DNA of 64,000 nucleotides from Schumannella luteola (GCF_013408685.1 NZ_JACBZY010000001.1:1550001-1614000), one strand, 5' to 3'; numbered from the stretch's first letter, positions 1 to 8,403 are shown. Notes: generated from the sequence alone by a model not told the origin. Translations and numbers: made by a program.

Positions 1-20
1 CAGCGCCGTCCCTCGGTCGT

Positions 21-36
21 ATTCCGCTCGCGGAAT
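21..36. repeat. 6-bp inverted repeat upstream of the first gene
   Basis: ATTCCG, a 4-nt loop, then CGGAAT. A second, loop-free palindrome (CGACACGTGTCG) lies at 69-80. Both are upstream of the -10 box at 100-105 and could be operator half-sites or the end of a gene outside the window. No function can be assigned from sequence alone. Confidence 0.35.
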
Positions 37-99
37 GAAACGCGAGGAATGTTGCGCTTTCGTGATCGCGACACGTGTCGTGGTTCGCTATCGCGCCAG

Positions 100-105
100 T
101 AGATT
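100..105 (+). promoter_or_regulatory. -10 box TAGATT for a leaderless start at 113
   Basis: TAGATT ends 7 nt before the ATG at 113, so transcription should begin at or next to the start codon. This supports 113 over the upstream in-frame ATG at 35, whose product would have an unsuitable N-terminus before the lipoprotein signal. Confidence 0.6.
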
Positions 106-112
106 CCGAGGC

Positions 113-1207
113 ATGCCCTCCGCTCGCGCGGCTCTCGCCGCCGTCGCCTCCGTCGCGCTCGTCCTCGTGCTCGCGGCCTGCGACACGGCGGCGGCGCCCC
201 CGTCGCCGCGGGCCTCCGTGACCCCGTCGGCGACGGCCAGCCCGGCTGCCGCTGCCAAGCCGGCCTCGCGCATCCGGATCGGCTGCGAGTCGGTGCTCTC
301 CCTCACCGAGGCGCGGGCCTATCTCGGCGACTCGGCGAAGCCGCAGCCGGTGCGCGCTGACACGCTGTCGACCGCGGCGTTCGTGCAGGCGGGCGGCCTC
401 GCCTGCGACTGGGGCTTCAGCGACGTCGACTACCTGCGCCTGCGGGTGCTGCCGATCGATGTCGACCCCGCCGGACTCGGCTCGTCGTTCTGGGGCGATC
501 GCACGGCCGACGCCGCGTCGGGTGCGCGGTGGGACGACTTCGGCGTCACCTCGCGCATCTGGTGCAGCGGCGTCGAGTCCGCGGGAGGCGGCTGCATGAT
601 CGATGTGGTCGGCGCGAAGCTGCACGTCGAGATGACCACGGGCACGTCCCGCCAGGGTGATCAGATCGTCGATCAGCAGGCCGTCGTCGACCATCTCGGT
701 GCCGCGATCGGTCGCGTGCTCGACAGCGCGGCGCCGCGGCCCGCGTGGACTCCGCCGTACCCGGTCGATGACGCCGCGACCGACTGCGCCGCGGTCGATC
801 CGGACGGGGCGCTCACCTCCGGGTTCCCGGTGCGAGGCACGCCCGACGGCATCCCCATGCCCACGAACTTCGGGTCGACGCTCGAGCAGATCGCCCTCAC
901 GGTGTCGGGCGCCGTCGCCTGCAGCTTCCTCGACGAGGAAGGGCGCGGCGTGCAGCTGAACGGACTGATCGGCTCGCGCTGGGCGTGGGATGCCGTTCGC
1001 AGCCGCGCGACAGCGGAGGGCGGCCGGCCCCTGGAGCTGCGGGGAGCCGAGGACGTGATCGAGACGTGCGGCTCCGGAGGGGGATACCGGACGTGCACGA
1101 TCACCCTGCTGCATGGGGGATCGGTGTACGAGTTCTCCGCTGACGAAGCCGATGAGGCGGCGATGCGGGCCGGGGTCGAGCGCTGGCTCGCGAGCCGGTC
1201 GAGCTGA
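113..1207 (+). CDS. Exported lipoprotein, first of four tandem paralogues
   Basis: The product has 364 residues. It starts with a lipoprotein signal peptide (hydrophobic stretch, lipobox LAAC with Cys23), then an Ala/Pro/Ser linker, then a two-part extracytoplasmic region. It should be lipid-anchored on the outer face of the membrane. It shares with the next three genes the signature I-R-I-x-C-E-x-V-L near the start of the folded part, a following GGLxCxW segment, and six cysteines in the same order, which suggests three disulfides. The layout recalls small secreted DUF3558-like lipoproteins, but I cannot assign a family firmly. I do not recognise a function. It is the only one of the four with a lipobox; the others have an N-terminal membrane helix. 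The start at 113 is supported by a leaderless -10 box and by the signal peptide. Confidence 0.75.
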   Translation: MPSARAALAAVASVALVLVLAACDTAAAPPSPRASVTPSATASPAAAAKPASRIRIGCESVLSLTEARAYLGDSAKPQPVRADTLSTAAFVQAGGLACDWGFSDVDYLRLRVLPIDVDPAGLGSSFWGDRTADAASGARWDDFGVTSRIWCSGVESAGGGCMIDVVGAKLHVEMTTGTSRQGDQIVDQQAVVDHLGAAIGRVLDSAAPRPAWTPPYPVDDAATDCAAVDPDGALTSGFPVRGTPDGIPMPTNFGSTLEQIALTVSGAVACSFLDEEGRGVQLNGLIGSRWAWDAVRSRATAEGGRPLELRGAEDVIETCGSGGGYRTCTITLLHGGSVYEFSADEADEAAMRAGVERWLASRSS

Positions 1208-1258
1208 CACTCCGTGCGTGCTGAGGGGGAGCGAAGTGACGACCACAGGGGGAGCGAG

Positions 1259-2380
1259 ATGAGCGACGGGCGCGATCCGTTCCGCGATGAGCCGCGTCGG
1301 CTGCGGCGCTGGGTGCTGCCGGCCATCATCGGCGGAGTCGCGGCACTCGCGGCCGCGGCCGTCACGGTCACGCTGGTGCTGCGACCGGCATCGGAGCCGG
1401 AGGTGGCGAAGCCGAGCACCGGGGCGACCTCGGCCGCGCCCTCGTCATCGGCGTCGCCGAAGCCGCCGGCCCAGCCCTCGCCGCGCATCCGCATCGACTG
1501 CGAGGAGGTGCTCGACCGCGCTGACGTCGCCGCGTATCTCGGAGCTGCTCCGACCCTGCAGCGCGACGCCCCGGTCGACCTGCTCTCGGTCGCGTGGCTG
1601 CAGCAGGGCGGGCTCGGATGCACCTGGTCTGCCGGCGAGCATCGGCTTCGGGTCGGCGCGCTGCCACTCGACGCGATGCCCGACTCGTTCGTCAGCGGGC
1701 TGCGGGCCTCGATGAGCGACACCGGTCCACTGCCCTTCGTGGACGCTCCGCTGGTCGACTGCGTCCTCGAATCGAGATGCAGCGCGCGGGCTGCGACCGA
1801 CACCGTGGCGATCGTCGTCGACGTGTCGATGCGGGGAGCCGGGGTCGGCCTCGGCGACGCGGCGGCCTTCGAGCCGCTGGCGGTGACGGCCATGACGCGC
1901 ATCGCCGCCGCCGGCGGTCCGACGGCGCCGTGGACGGTGCCGAACGACCAGGTCGTGCCCACGATCGACACCTGCTCGGCATTCGACCCCGATGGTGTGA
2001 TCGGCGCCGAGTTGGGCGGCTCCGTCCTATTCGAAGCGGCCGGCTACGAGGATCCGCCGCTGCTCGAAGGAGCTGCGCTCTTCGGGAGCGCCGCCCGGAT
2101 GTGCGTCGCGGTCGTCTCCGGCACGGACCGGACGCTGACCGTCGACGTGCTGCCCGACGCCCGCTGGGCCTGGGACCGGCTGAAGGCGGCGCGGGTCGCA
2201 GACGGGGCGGCCGGGATCGACCTCGCCGGGGCGGACGCGGCGTTCCACGAGACATCCGTTCAGAAGGTCTACGCGTTGCGCGGCGACGCCATCGTCATCG
2301 TCGAGGTCTACACGACCGATCCCTCGGACTCGTCCGCGACTGCCGCGCTGAGCGCGTGGCTGAACCGGTACGCCGCATGA
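1259..2380 (+). CDS. Membrane-anchored paralogue 2 of the tandem exported family
   Basis: The product has 373 residues. It has a short basic cytoplasmic N-terminus, one transmembrane helix at about residues 19-40, a Pro/Ser/Ala linker, and a Cys-rich extracytoplasmic region with I-R-I-D-C-E-E-V-L-D-R and GGLGCTW. The start at 1259 follows a good purine-rich ribosome site (AGGGGGAGCG); an upstream GTG at 1214 would add 15 residues without such a site. It lies 51 nt after paralogue 1 and is probably co-transcribed with it. The C-terminal half contains D-P-D-G-V near a conserved Cys and ends in A-L-S-A-W-L, mirrored in all four proteins. No enzymatic motif is visible; a surface or sensing role is only a guess. 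Confidence 0.72.
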   Translation: MSDGRDPFRDEPRRLRRWVLPAIIGGVAALAAAAVTVTLVLRPASEPEVAKPSTGATSAAPSSSASPKPPAQPSPRIRIDCEEVLDRADVAAYLGAAPTLQRDAPVDLLSVAWLQQGGLGCTWSAGEHRLRVGALPLDAMPDSFVSGLRASMSDTGPLPFVDAPLVDCVLESRCSARAATDTVAIVVDVSMRGAGVGLGDAAAFEPLAVTAMTRIAAAGGPTAPWTVPNDQVVPTIDTCSAFDPDGVIGAELGGSVLFEAAGYEDPPLLEGAALFGSAARMCVAVVSGTDRTLTVDVLPDARWAWDRLKAARVADGAAGIDLAGADAAFHETSVQKVYALRGDAIVIVEVYTTDPSDSSATAALSAWLNRYAA

Positions 2381-2446
2381 TCGCCGAGGGAACGGGATCC
2401 GCAGTGCGGACCCTCGTGCACGACACGAATCCGGAGAACGACTGAG

Positions 2447-3586
2447 ATGACCGATCCGCACCCCTACCGTGACGAGAAGCCGACGCGCGCGCCGCGTCGG
2501 CGCTGGGTTCTGCCGGTGTCGATCGCGGGCGGTATCGCCGTGGCGGCGGTGGGTGCCGTGATCGCGGCGCTGCTGCTCGCGCCGGCGCCGAAGCCCGAGG
2601 CCGGGGCGTCGCCGAAGCCGAGCGCACCCGTCTCCGCGTCGCCGTCGGCATCGCCGAAGCCGGCCGCGAAGCCGTCGCCGCGCATCCGCATCGACTGCGA
2701 GAGCGTGCTCGATCGCACGATCATCACCGCCTATCTCGGAGCAGCGCCGAGCGCGACCGCCGATCGGGCGCGGTACCTCGAGGGCGTGCCCTGGCTGCAG
2801 GTCGGCGGTCTCGGATGTACATGGGAATCGGGCAACCGCTACTTGCGCGTCACAGCCCTCGCGCGTGATGCATTCCCCGGAGTCGACGAAGTTCTGCGTG
2901 ACTGGTCGACCGGCGTGAAAGGCGACATCGTCGTACCGCCGCCCGCCGATCCCGCCATCGAATGCATGCCCTACTGCAGTGCCAAGGCGGCGACGGATCG
3001 CGTCGTGATCTACGTGACCGACCTCGACTACGACGACGAGCCTGACACCGTTGGCTTTCCCGATCTCGCCCGGACGGCAATCGCGGCGGTCGCCGCGGCG
3101 CCGGTCGTCCCGGCGTGGGTGCCCCCCTACCCGACGACGGTCCGCCTGCCTGCGGAGTGCGAGGACGGTGTCGATCCCGATGGCGTGATGGCCCGAGCGC
3201 TCGGTATCGAGCCGGGAGGCTGGACGGTGCCCGGTGGCGACGGCGAGGACGCGCTCGTGATCCGCTCGATCGTCGACGGTCCCTACCTCGAGTGCGCAAG
3301 CAGCTCCGAGGAGCCTGTTTTCTCGGCGGCGCCGGGTGGACGCTGGGCCTGGGATCCGGTGCGCGCCGGATCGATCGCCGATGGCGCCGTGCCGACGCAG
3401 GTTGCGGGAGCCGAAGAAGCTGTGGTCGTTTTGGGGAACGCTGGCTCCGGGACGTTCACGGCCCAGATCACAGTGCTAGCGGGAGACGCGATCTTGCGGT
3501 TCTCTTCCTACGCCGACTCGGAAGTCGAGGCGCAGTCGCGGAGTGCGCGCGCCTCTGAGGCCTGGCTTGCGCACTACGTGGACTGA
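2447..3586 (+). CDS. Membrane-anchored paralogue 3 of the tandem exported family
   Basis: The product has 379 residues. It starts MTDPHPYRD, followed by an Arg-rich stretch, one transmembrane helix at about residues 23-46, a long SPKPSA-type linker, and the conserved I-R-I-D-C-E-S-V-L-D-R and GGLGCTW elements. The first 90 codons are nearly identical in DNA to paralogue 4 (3634), including the first nine codons, while the extracytoplasmic parts have diverged strongly. This points to a fairly recent duplication or to conversion of the 5' ends. Six family cysteines are in the same order as in the neighbours. The function is unknown; the topology places the folded part outside the membrane. Confidence 0.73.
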   Translation: MTDPHPYRDEKPTRAPRRRWVLPVSIAGGIAVAAVGAVIAALLLAPAPKPEAGASPKPSAPVSASPSASPKPAAKPSPRIRIDCESVLDRTIITAYLGAAPSATADRARYLEGVPWLQVGGLGCTWESGNRYLRVTALARDAFPGVDEVLRDWSTGVKGDIVVPPPADPAIECMPYCSAKAATDRVVIYVTDLDYDDEPDTVGFPDLARTAIAAVAAAPVVPAWVPPYPTTVRLPAECEDGVDPDGVMARALGIEPGGWTVPGGDGEDALVIRSIVDGPYLECASSSEEPVFSAAPGGRWAWDPVRAGSIADGAVPTQVAGAEEAVVVLGNAGSGTFTAQITVLAGDAILRFSSYADSEVEAQSRSARASEAWLAHYVD

Positions 3587-3633
3587 GCCACCCCGTCCCG
3601 ACCGAGCCGGAACCGTGACTGAGAAATTCTGAG

Positions 3634-4758
3634 ATGACCGATCCGCACCCCTACCGAGACGGCCCTCGCCCTGACGGAGGTCGCCCGCGTCGGCGCTGGG
3701 TTCTGCCGCTGTCGATCGCGGGCGGCGTCGCTGTGGTGGCGGTCGGCGCTGTGATCGCGGCGCTGCTGCTCGCGCCCGCGCCGAAGTCGGAGGCCGGCGC
3801 GTCGCCGAAGCCGAGCGCGTCCGCCTCCGCATCCCCATCGGCATCGCCGAAGCCGGCGGAGAAGCCGTCGCCGCGCGTGCGCATCGACTGCGAGAGCGTG
3901 CTCGACCGCGCCGCCGTCGACGCGTACTACCCCGCGGGGGCTGAACTGCGCCGCGACACCCCGACGTGGATCGAGCTGGTGCCGTTCCAGCAAGTCGGCG
4001 GGCTCGCCTGCAACTGGGATGCGTACGAGGCCCGACTGCGGGTGACGGCCCTCCCGATCGATGCGGTGCCGGATGTGCTCGAGTACTTCCACGAGGACGT
4101 CTCCGACCCGGCTTCGCCGATCGCGACGCCGGCGTCGCCCCGGTACGACTGCGGTGACGGCTTCGGATGCTCGGCGACCGCCGCGACCGCGACAGCGGCG
4201 ATCGTCGTCTCCGATCTCGAGGCGGGGCCGGGACGCGAGGACGCATTCCGGATCGTCGCTGCGCAGGCGATCGCCGCGGTCGCCGCCGCGACCGTCTCCG
4301 ATGCGGTCTGGGTGCCTCCCTCTGCACTGACCATGCGCGGGGCTCCCGACTGCGCGGCGATCGATCCGGATCGTGCGCTGCCCGCCGCCATCGGCGAGTC
4401 GACGATCACCTGGGGACAGTGGGGCGGTGACGGCGCAGGGCATCTCGAGACCCGGGCCCTGCTCGGCGGGCCCCGGGTCGACTGCGTCGGCGACAGCGGA
4501 TTGCGCGTGTCGTCGGTCGCCGGCGGCCGCTGGGCGTTCGACGAGCTGATGGCCGCCATCCTCGGCCGGAGCGGCCGTGCGCTCGACGTGGCGGGCGTCG
4601 AGCGGGTGGTCTTCGAAGACGGGTCGACGGCCGGCTACCCCACGCTGACCTTCGTCTGCGCCGACTCGCTCATGCAGTTCCGCGGAGACGCGGCTCTCGG
4701 CGAGACGGAGCTCACCGGCGCGGCGGAGGTCTGGGCGGCCCACTACTGCGCTCCCTAG
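3634..4758 (+). CDS. Membrane-anchored paralogue 4 of the tandem exported family
   Basis: The product has 374 residues with the same plan as paralogue 3: MTDPHPYRD start, transmembrane helix at about residues 27-50, low-complexity linker with repeated SPKPS, then a Cys-rich outer region with I-D-C-E-S-V-L-D-R and GGLACNW. Besides the six family cysteines it has extra ones near the end (F-V-C-A-D and H-Y-C-A-P), so its C-terminus may form an additional disulfide. It is 47 nt after paralogue 3, in the same direction, and closes the four-gene array just before the MFS gene. The function is unknown. Confidence 0.73.
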   Translation: MTDPHPYRDGPRPDGGRPRRRWVLPLSIAGGVAVVAVGAVIAALLLAPAPKSEAGASPKPSASASASPSASPKPAEKPSPRVRIDCESVLDRAAVDAYYPAGAELRRDTPTWIELVPFQQVGGLACNWDAYEARLRVTALPIDAVPDVLEYFHEDVSDPASPIATPASPRYDCGDGFGCSATAATATAAIVVSDLEAGPGREDAFRIVAAQAIAAVAAATVSDAVWVPPSALTMRGAPDCAAIDPDRALPAAIGESTITWGQWGGDGAGHLETRALLGGPRVDCVGDSGLRVSSVAGGRWAFDELMAAILGRSGRALDVAGVERVVFEDGSTAGYPTLTFVCADSLMQFRGDAALGETELTGAAEVWAAHYCAP

Positions 4759-4781
4759 GTCTTCCCGATGTGGGCGGTCAT

Positions 4782-4796
4782 GTTTACAGTGTTCAC
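4782..4796. promoter_or_regulatory. Imperfect palindrome abutting the MFS start codon, candidate operator
   Basis: GTTTACAGTGTTCAC pairs as GTnnACA-n-TGTnnAC and ends exactly at the ATG at 4797. Drug-exporter MFS genes are often controlled by TetR-type repressors at such sites. No tetR gene lies next to it here, so any regulator would be encoded elsewhere. Confidence 0.4.
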
Positions 4797-6143
4797 ATGC
4801 GGACCTTCGGGCAGATCCTGGTCAACACCGCCGTCGCCAACCTGACGACGAGCTTCCTCTGGTTCGCCCTGACCTTCTGGGTGTACCTCGAGACGCGGTC
4901 GGTGCTCGCGACGGGCATCATCGGCGGCGCCTACATGCTGCTGGTGGCGCTGTTCTCGATGCTCTTCGGCACGATCGTCGACCGCCACCGCAAGCACCGA
5001 GTCATGGTGTTCGCGGGCGTGACGACGCTCATCTCCTTCGGCATCGCGGGCGTGCTCTACCTGCTCTTCCCCGAGTCGGCGCTGCTCGACCTGGGCGGGC
5101 CGATGTTCTGGGTCTTCTCCGCGATCATCCTGTTCGGCGCCGTGATCGAGAACATGCGCAACATCGCGCTCTCGACGACGGTCACGCTGCTCGTGCCCGA
5201 GGAGCGGCGCCCGAACGCGAACGGTCTCGTGGGCACGGTGCAGGGGCTCGCGTTCATCGTCACGAGCGTGTTCAGCGGGCTCGCGATCGGCCTGCTCGGG
5301 ATGGGCTGGACCCTGCTCATCGCGATCGTGCTGTCGGCGGTCGCCCTCATCCACCTGCTGTTCCTCTCGGTGCCCGAGGCGCAGCCCGAGCGCGAGTCGG
5401 AGCGGCAGCCGCTGGTCGACATCCGCGGGAGCGTTCGCGCGGTGCGCGCCGCGACCGGGCTGTTCGCCCTGCTGATCTTCTCCACCTTCAACAACCTCAT
5501 CGGCGGCGTCTACATGGCGCTCATGGATCCCTACGGGCTCGAGCTGTTCCCGGTCGAGATCTGGGGTGTCGTCTTCGGTGTGGCTGCGACCGGCTTCATC
5601 ATCGGCGGGCTGCTCATCGCGAAGTTCGGGCTCGGCAGGAACCCGATCCGCACCCTGCTCATCCTGGTGATGGTGATGGGAGTGCTCGGCGCGCTGTTCA
5701 CGATCCGCGAGTGGTGGTGGCTGTACGCCGTCGGCATCTGGCTCTACATGATGCTGATCCCCGCGGTCGAGGCCTCCGAGCAGACGGTCATCCAGCGGGT
5801 CGTGCCGTTCCGCACCCAGGGGCGCGTCTTCGGCTTCGCGGCCGCGTTCGAGTCGGCCGCCGCGCCGATCACGGCCTTCCTGATCGCGCCGATCGCCGAG
5901 TTCGCGATCATCCCCTTCATGAAGTCGGATGCGGGACGTAAGCAGCTGGGATGGCTCGTCGGCGAGGGGGAGGCGCGCGGCATCGCGCTGGTGTTCCTGG
6001 TCGCCGGGCTCGTGATGGTCGTCGCGGCGGCGCTGGCGTTCCTCACCCGGTCGTACCGCACGCTGTCGCGCCAGTACCTCGAGAGCCCGGCGCCGCAGCC
6101 TCACGGTCCGAGCGGCGAGGGAGCGGTGCTGGCCGCGGACTGA
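4797..6143 (+). CDS. MFS transporter, MFS_3/EntS-like exporter
   Basis: The product has 448 residues and about 12 hydrophobic segments. It has the loop R-H-R-K-H-R between helices 2 and 3, typical of major facilitator exporters, and a long central loop rich in Glu and Arg around residues 190-205. Family members export small hydrophobic compounds, antibiotics or siderophores by proton antiport. The substrate cannot be read from sequence. The ATG at 4797 (MRTFGQILVN) is preferred over the GTG at 4770 because MFS proteins of this type begin right at the first helix and a palindrome ends at this ATG. It converges with the downstream GlxA-like regulator, 44 nt away. Confidence 0.85.
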   Translation: MRTFGQILVNTAVANLTTSFLWFALTFWVYLETRSVLATGIIGGAYMLLVALFSMLFGTIVDRHRKHRVMVFAGVTTLISFGIAGVLYLLFPESALLDLGGPMFWVFSAIILFGAVIENMRNIALSTTVTLLVPEERRPNANGLVGTVQGLAFIVTSVFSGLAIGLLGMGWTLLIAIVLSAVALIHLLFLSVPEAQPERESERQPLVDIRGSVRAVRAATGLFALLIFSTFNNLIGGVYMALMDPYGLELFPVEIWGVVFGVAATGFIIGGLLIAKFGLGRNPIRTLLILVMVMGVLGALFTIREWWWLYAVGIWLYMMLIPAVEASEQTVIQRVVPFRTQGRVFGFAAAFESAAAPITAFLIAPIAEFAIIPFMKSDAGRKQLGWLVGEGEARGIALVFLVAGLVMVVAAALAFLTRSYRTLSRQYLESPAPQPHGPSGEGAVLAAD

Positions 6144-6187
6144 GCGGCGAGTTCACCCGCGCCCCATCGCCTCGCGGCTGACGCGCC

Positions 6188-7141
6188 TCAGCTCGCGACG
6201 CGCGCGCCGAACGCCCGGCGGTAGTCGGTCGGGGTCGTGCCGAGCACCTTGAGGAAGTGGTGGCGCATGACCGCGGCAGTGCCGAAGCCGACGCGCTGGG
6301 CGAGCGGCTCGAGCCCGAGGTCGCTCTGCTCGAGCAGCTCCTGGGCGCGGATGAGGCGCTGGCGGTTGAGCCAGGCGGCCGGGGTGGTGCCGAACTCGGC
6401 GCGGAAACGGCGGGCGAAGGTGCGGCCCGACATGAGGGCGCGGCGGGCGAGGTCGTCGACGGCGAGCTCCTCGTCGAGGTGCTCCAGCATCCAGTCGGCC
6501 AAACTCGCGAGCGAATCGTCGCGGCACTCGGGAACGCTCACCTCGATGAACTGGGCCTGCCCGCCGTCGCGCTGCGGCGGCACGACCATCCGGCGGGCGA
6601 CGACGTTCGCCGCGGCGGCGCCGAACTCGATGCGCAGCAGGTGCAGGGCGGCGTCGATGCCCGAGGCTGTTCCGGCGCTCGTGATGACGCGGCGATCCTC
6701 GACGAAGAGCACCTCGGGGTCGACCTCCGTCTGCGGGTACTCGGCGGCGAGCCGGTCGGAGTGCATCCAGTGCGTCGTCGAGCGGCGCCCGTCGAGGATG
6801 CCGGCCTCGGCGAGCACGAAGGCGCCGCTGCAGACGCTGAGCACCCAGGCGCCGCGGGCCTCGGCGTCGCGGATGACCTGCAGGTAGCGCTCGTCGTTCT
6901 TCTGGATCATGTGGGCCGGCACGGTGATGAGGTCGGCGTCGGCGCAGACCGAGAGGTCCTGGTCGATGTTCATCGAGAAGCCCTGGCTGGTCATCACGGG
7001 GCCGGGGACGGCGGTGGCGACGTGGTGCTCGAAAGCGGGACCGCCGGTCGCGCTGCGGTCGATGCCGAAGACCTCGCACATGATGCCGAACTCGAAGGGC
7101 GCGGTGCCGGGGATGACGAGGGTGACGACCTTGCGCAGCAT
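6188..7141 (-). CDS. GlxA-type transcriptional regulator (DJ-1/PfpI domain plus AraC HTH)
   Basis: The product has 317 residues. Residues 1-190 form a DJ-1/PfpI amidase-like domain with the nucleophile-elbow cysteine in V-C-S-G (Cys104). Residues 210-317 form an AraC/XylS double helix-turn-helix (M-S-x-R-T-F-A-R-R-F, later T-P-x-D-Y-R-R-A-F). GlxA-family regulators respond to small metabolites, often quaternary amines or amino-acid derivatives, and activate neighbouring or distant catabolic genes. Here the neighbours are a convergent MFS exporter and a divergent galE-like gene, so the target is not obvious. The ATG at 7141 is preceded by GGAG at a good distance; the open frame continues far upstream but without recognisable protein. 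Confidence 0.85.
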   Translation of the reverse strand: MLRKVVTLVIPGTAPFEFGIMCEVFGIDRSATGGPAFEHHVATAVPGPVMTSQGFSMNIDQDLSVCADADLITVPAHMIQKNDERYLQVIRDAEARGAWVLSVCSGAFVLAEAGILDGRRSTTHWMHSDRLAAEYPQTEVDPEVLFVEDRRVITSAGTASGIDAALHLLRIEFGAAAANVVARRMVVPPQRDGGQAQFIEVSVPECRDDSLASLADWMLEHLDEELAVDDLARRALMSGRTFARRFRAEFGTTPAAWLNRQRLIRAQELLEQSDLGLEPLAQRVGFGTAAVMRHHFLKVLGTTPTDYRRAFGARVAS

Positions 7142-7245
7142 GCGGGCTCCGGTGGATGCGACGGATGGGAGGGCGGGGATGGCACCTGGCAGGAATGTGC
7201 CGAACTGTGGCCATCCTGCCACTCGTGGCGGGATCTGTCGATGCC

Positions 7246-7251
7246 TAGCGT
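7246..7251 (+). promoter_or_regulatory. -10 box TAGCGT, 7 nt before ATG 7259
   Basis: The spacing fits leaderless transcription of a small hydrophobic frame that starts at 7259 and runs in phase into the epimerase gene. Confidence 0.45.
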
Positions 7252-7258
7252 TTCTGCC

Positions 7259-7375
7259 ATGTTCAGCATCGCCTTCCTCCTCCTGCTCGGCGCCGCCGGC
7301 CTCGTCGGCGTCGCCTCGACCATCCGCACCATCGCCTTCGACGGCTACCGCCGTCGCCCAGCTAGCCTGGGCGCC
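7259..7375 (+). other. In-frame hydrophobic 39-codon extension upstream of galE
   Basis: An ATG at 7259 opens a frame coding a single membrane helix (MFSIAFLLLLGAAGLVGVAS) followed by a short basic tail ending R-R-R-P. It resembles the stand-alone tiny membrane proteins of actinobacteria, but no stop codon intervenes before the epimerase ATG at 7376 in the same frame. It has its own leaderless-type -10 box. It is either an alternative N-terminus giving a membrane-tethered epimerase, or a small gene whose stop codon was lost. A sequencing error also remains possible. Confidence 0.45.
7363..7368 (+). promoter_or_regulatory. -10 box TAGCCT for a leaderless galE start
   Basis: TAGCCT ends 7 nt before the ATG at 7376. 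The same hexamer and spacing recur before genes at 8973 and 39660. It lies inside the upstream in-frame extension, so the epimerase could be made in a long and a short form. Confidence 0.6.
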
Positions 7376-8344
7376 ATGACCTGGCTGGTGACCGGCGGCG
7401 CCGGATACATCGGCGCGCACGTGCTGCGCGCCCTCCGCGACGCGGGCCTCGAGCCCGTCGCCTTCGACGACTACTCCTCCGGTCACGAGTCCTTCGTGCC
7501 GGAGGACGTGCCGGCGGTTCGCGGGAGCATCCTCGACGGCCAGGCGCTCGAGCGCACGATCACCCAGCACGGCGTGACCGGCGTCATCCACGTCGCCGGT
7601 TTCAAGTACGCCGGCGTCTCGGTGCAGCGTCCGCTGCACACCTATGAGCAGAACGTGACGGGCACCGCGACCCTGCTCGCGGTCATGGCGGACCGCGGGG
7701 TCGACCGCATCGTGTTCTCGTCGAGTGCCGCCGTCTACGGCACCCCCGACGTCGACCTCGTCACCGAGGGCACCGCGAAGAACCCGCAGTCGCCCTACGG
7801 CGAGTCGAAGCTCATCGGCGAGTGGCTGCTGCGCGACCAGGGCGTCGCGGCGGGGCTGCGGCACACGAGCCTGCGCTACTTCAACGTCGTCGGCTCGGGC
7901 GACCCGGCCGTCTACGACACCAGCCCGCACAACCTCTTCCCGCTCGTCTTCGACGCGCTCGTCGAGGGGCGCACCCCGCGCATCAACGGCGACGACTACG
8001 CGACGCCCGATGGCACGAACGTGCGCGACTACATCCACGTCGCCGACCTCGCGGTGTCGCACGCGGCCGCGGCGCGGCGACTGGATGCGGGCGACGAACT
8101 CGAGTCGGCCTACAACCTGGGCAGCGGCGACGGCGTCTCGGTGGCCGAGATCATGGCGGCGATGGCGCGCGTCACCGGCATCGACTTCACCCCGGAGATC
8201 GGCCCGCGCCGGGCCGGCGACCCGGCGCGGATCGTCGCCACGGGCGAGCTCGCCGCGCGCGATCTCGACTGGGCGATGCGTCACACGCTCGACGACATGG
8301 TGCGCTCGGCGTGGGACGCGCGGCGCGGCGCGTCGCAGCGCTGA
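7376..8344 (+). CDS. galE: UDP-glucose 4-epimerase family protein (GalE-like)
   Basis: The product has 322 residues, a usual length for GalE. It is an extended SDR with the NAD-binding motif TGGAGYIG (residues 6-13) and the catalytic pair Tyr141 and Lys145 in S-P-Y-G-E-S-K. A Ser in F-S-S-S-A-A completes the triad. The R-D-Y-I-H-V motif near residue 220 is typical of GalE. It would interconvert UDP-glucose and UDP-galactose for galactose use and for envelope polysaccharide in the cytoplasm. Substrate specificity (UDP-Gal, UDP-GalNAc or another sugar) cannot be fixed. The start at 7376 is supported by a leaderless -10 box; a longer in-phase start exists at 7259. Confidence 0.86.
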   Translation: MTWLVTGGAGYIGAHVLRALRDAGLEPVAFDDYSSGHESFVPEDVPAVRGSILDGQALERTITQHGVTGVIHVAGFKYAGVSVQRPLHTYEQNVTGTATLLAVMADRGVDRIVFSSSAAVYGTPDVDLVTEGTAKNPQSPYGESKLIGEWLLRDQGVAAGLRHTSLRYFNVVGSGDPAVYDTSPHNLFPLVFDALVEGRTPRINGDDYATPDGTNVRDYIHVADLAVSHAAAARRLDAGDELESAYNLGSGDGVSVAEIMAAMARVTGIDFTPEIGPRRAGDPARIVATGELAARDLDWAMRHTLDDMVRSAWDARRGASQR

Positions 8345-8374
8345 GTGAACGAGACACGAAATATCATCCGCGAC

Positions 8375-8403
8375 TTGACTCATGAGAATCACACGGGTGT
8401 AAT
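8375..8403 (+). promoter_or_regulatory. Strong sigma-70-like promoter of the WhiB2-type gene
   Basis: TTGACT at 8375-8380 and TGTAAT at 8398-8403 are separated by exactly 17 bp, in an AT-rich island unusual for this genome. The predicted transcript has a leader of about 75 nt before the ATG at 8486. Confidence 0.7.
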
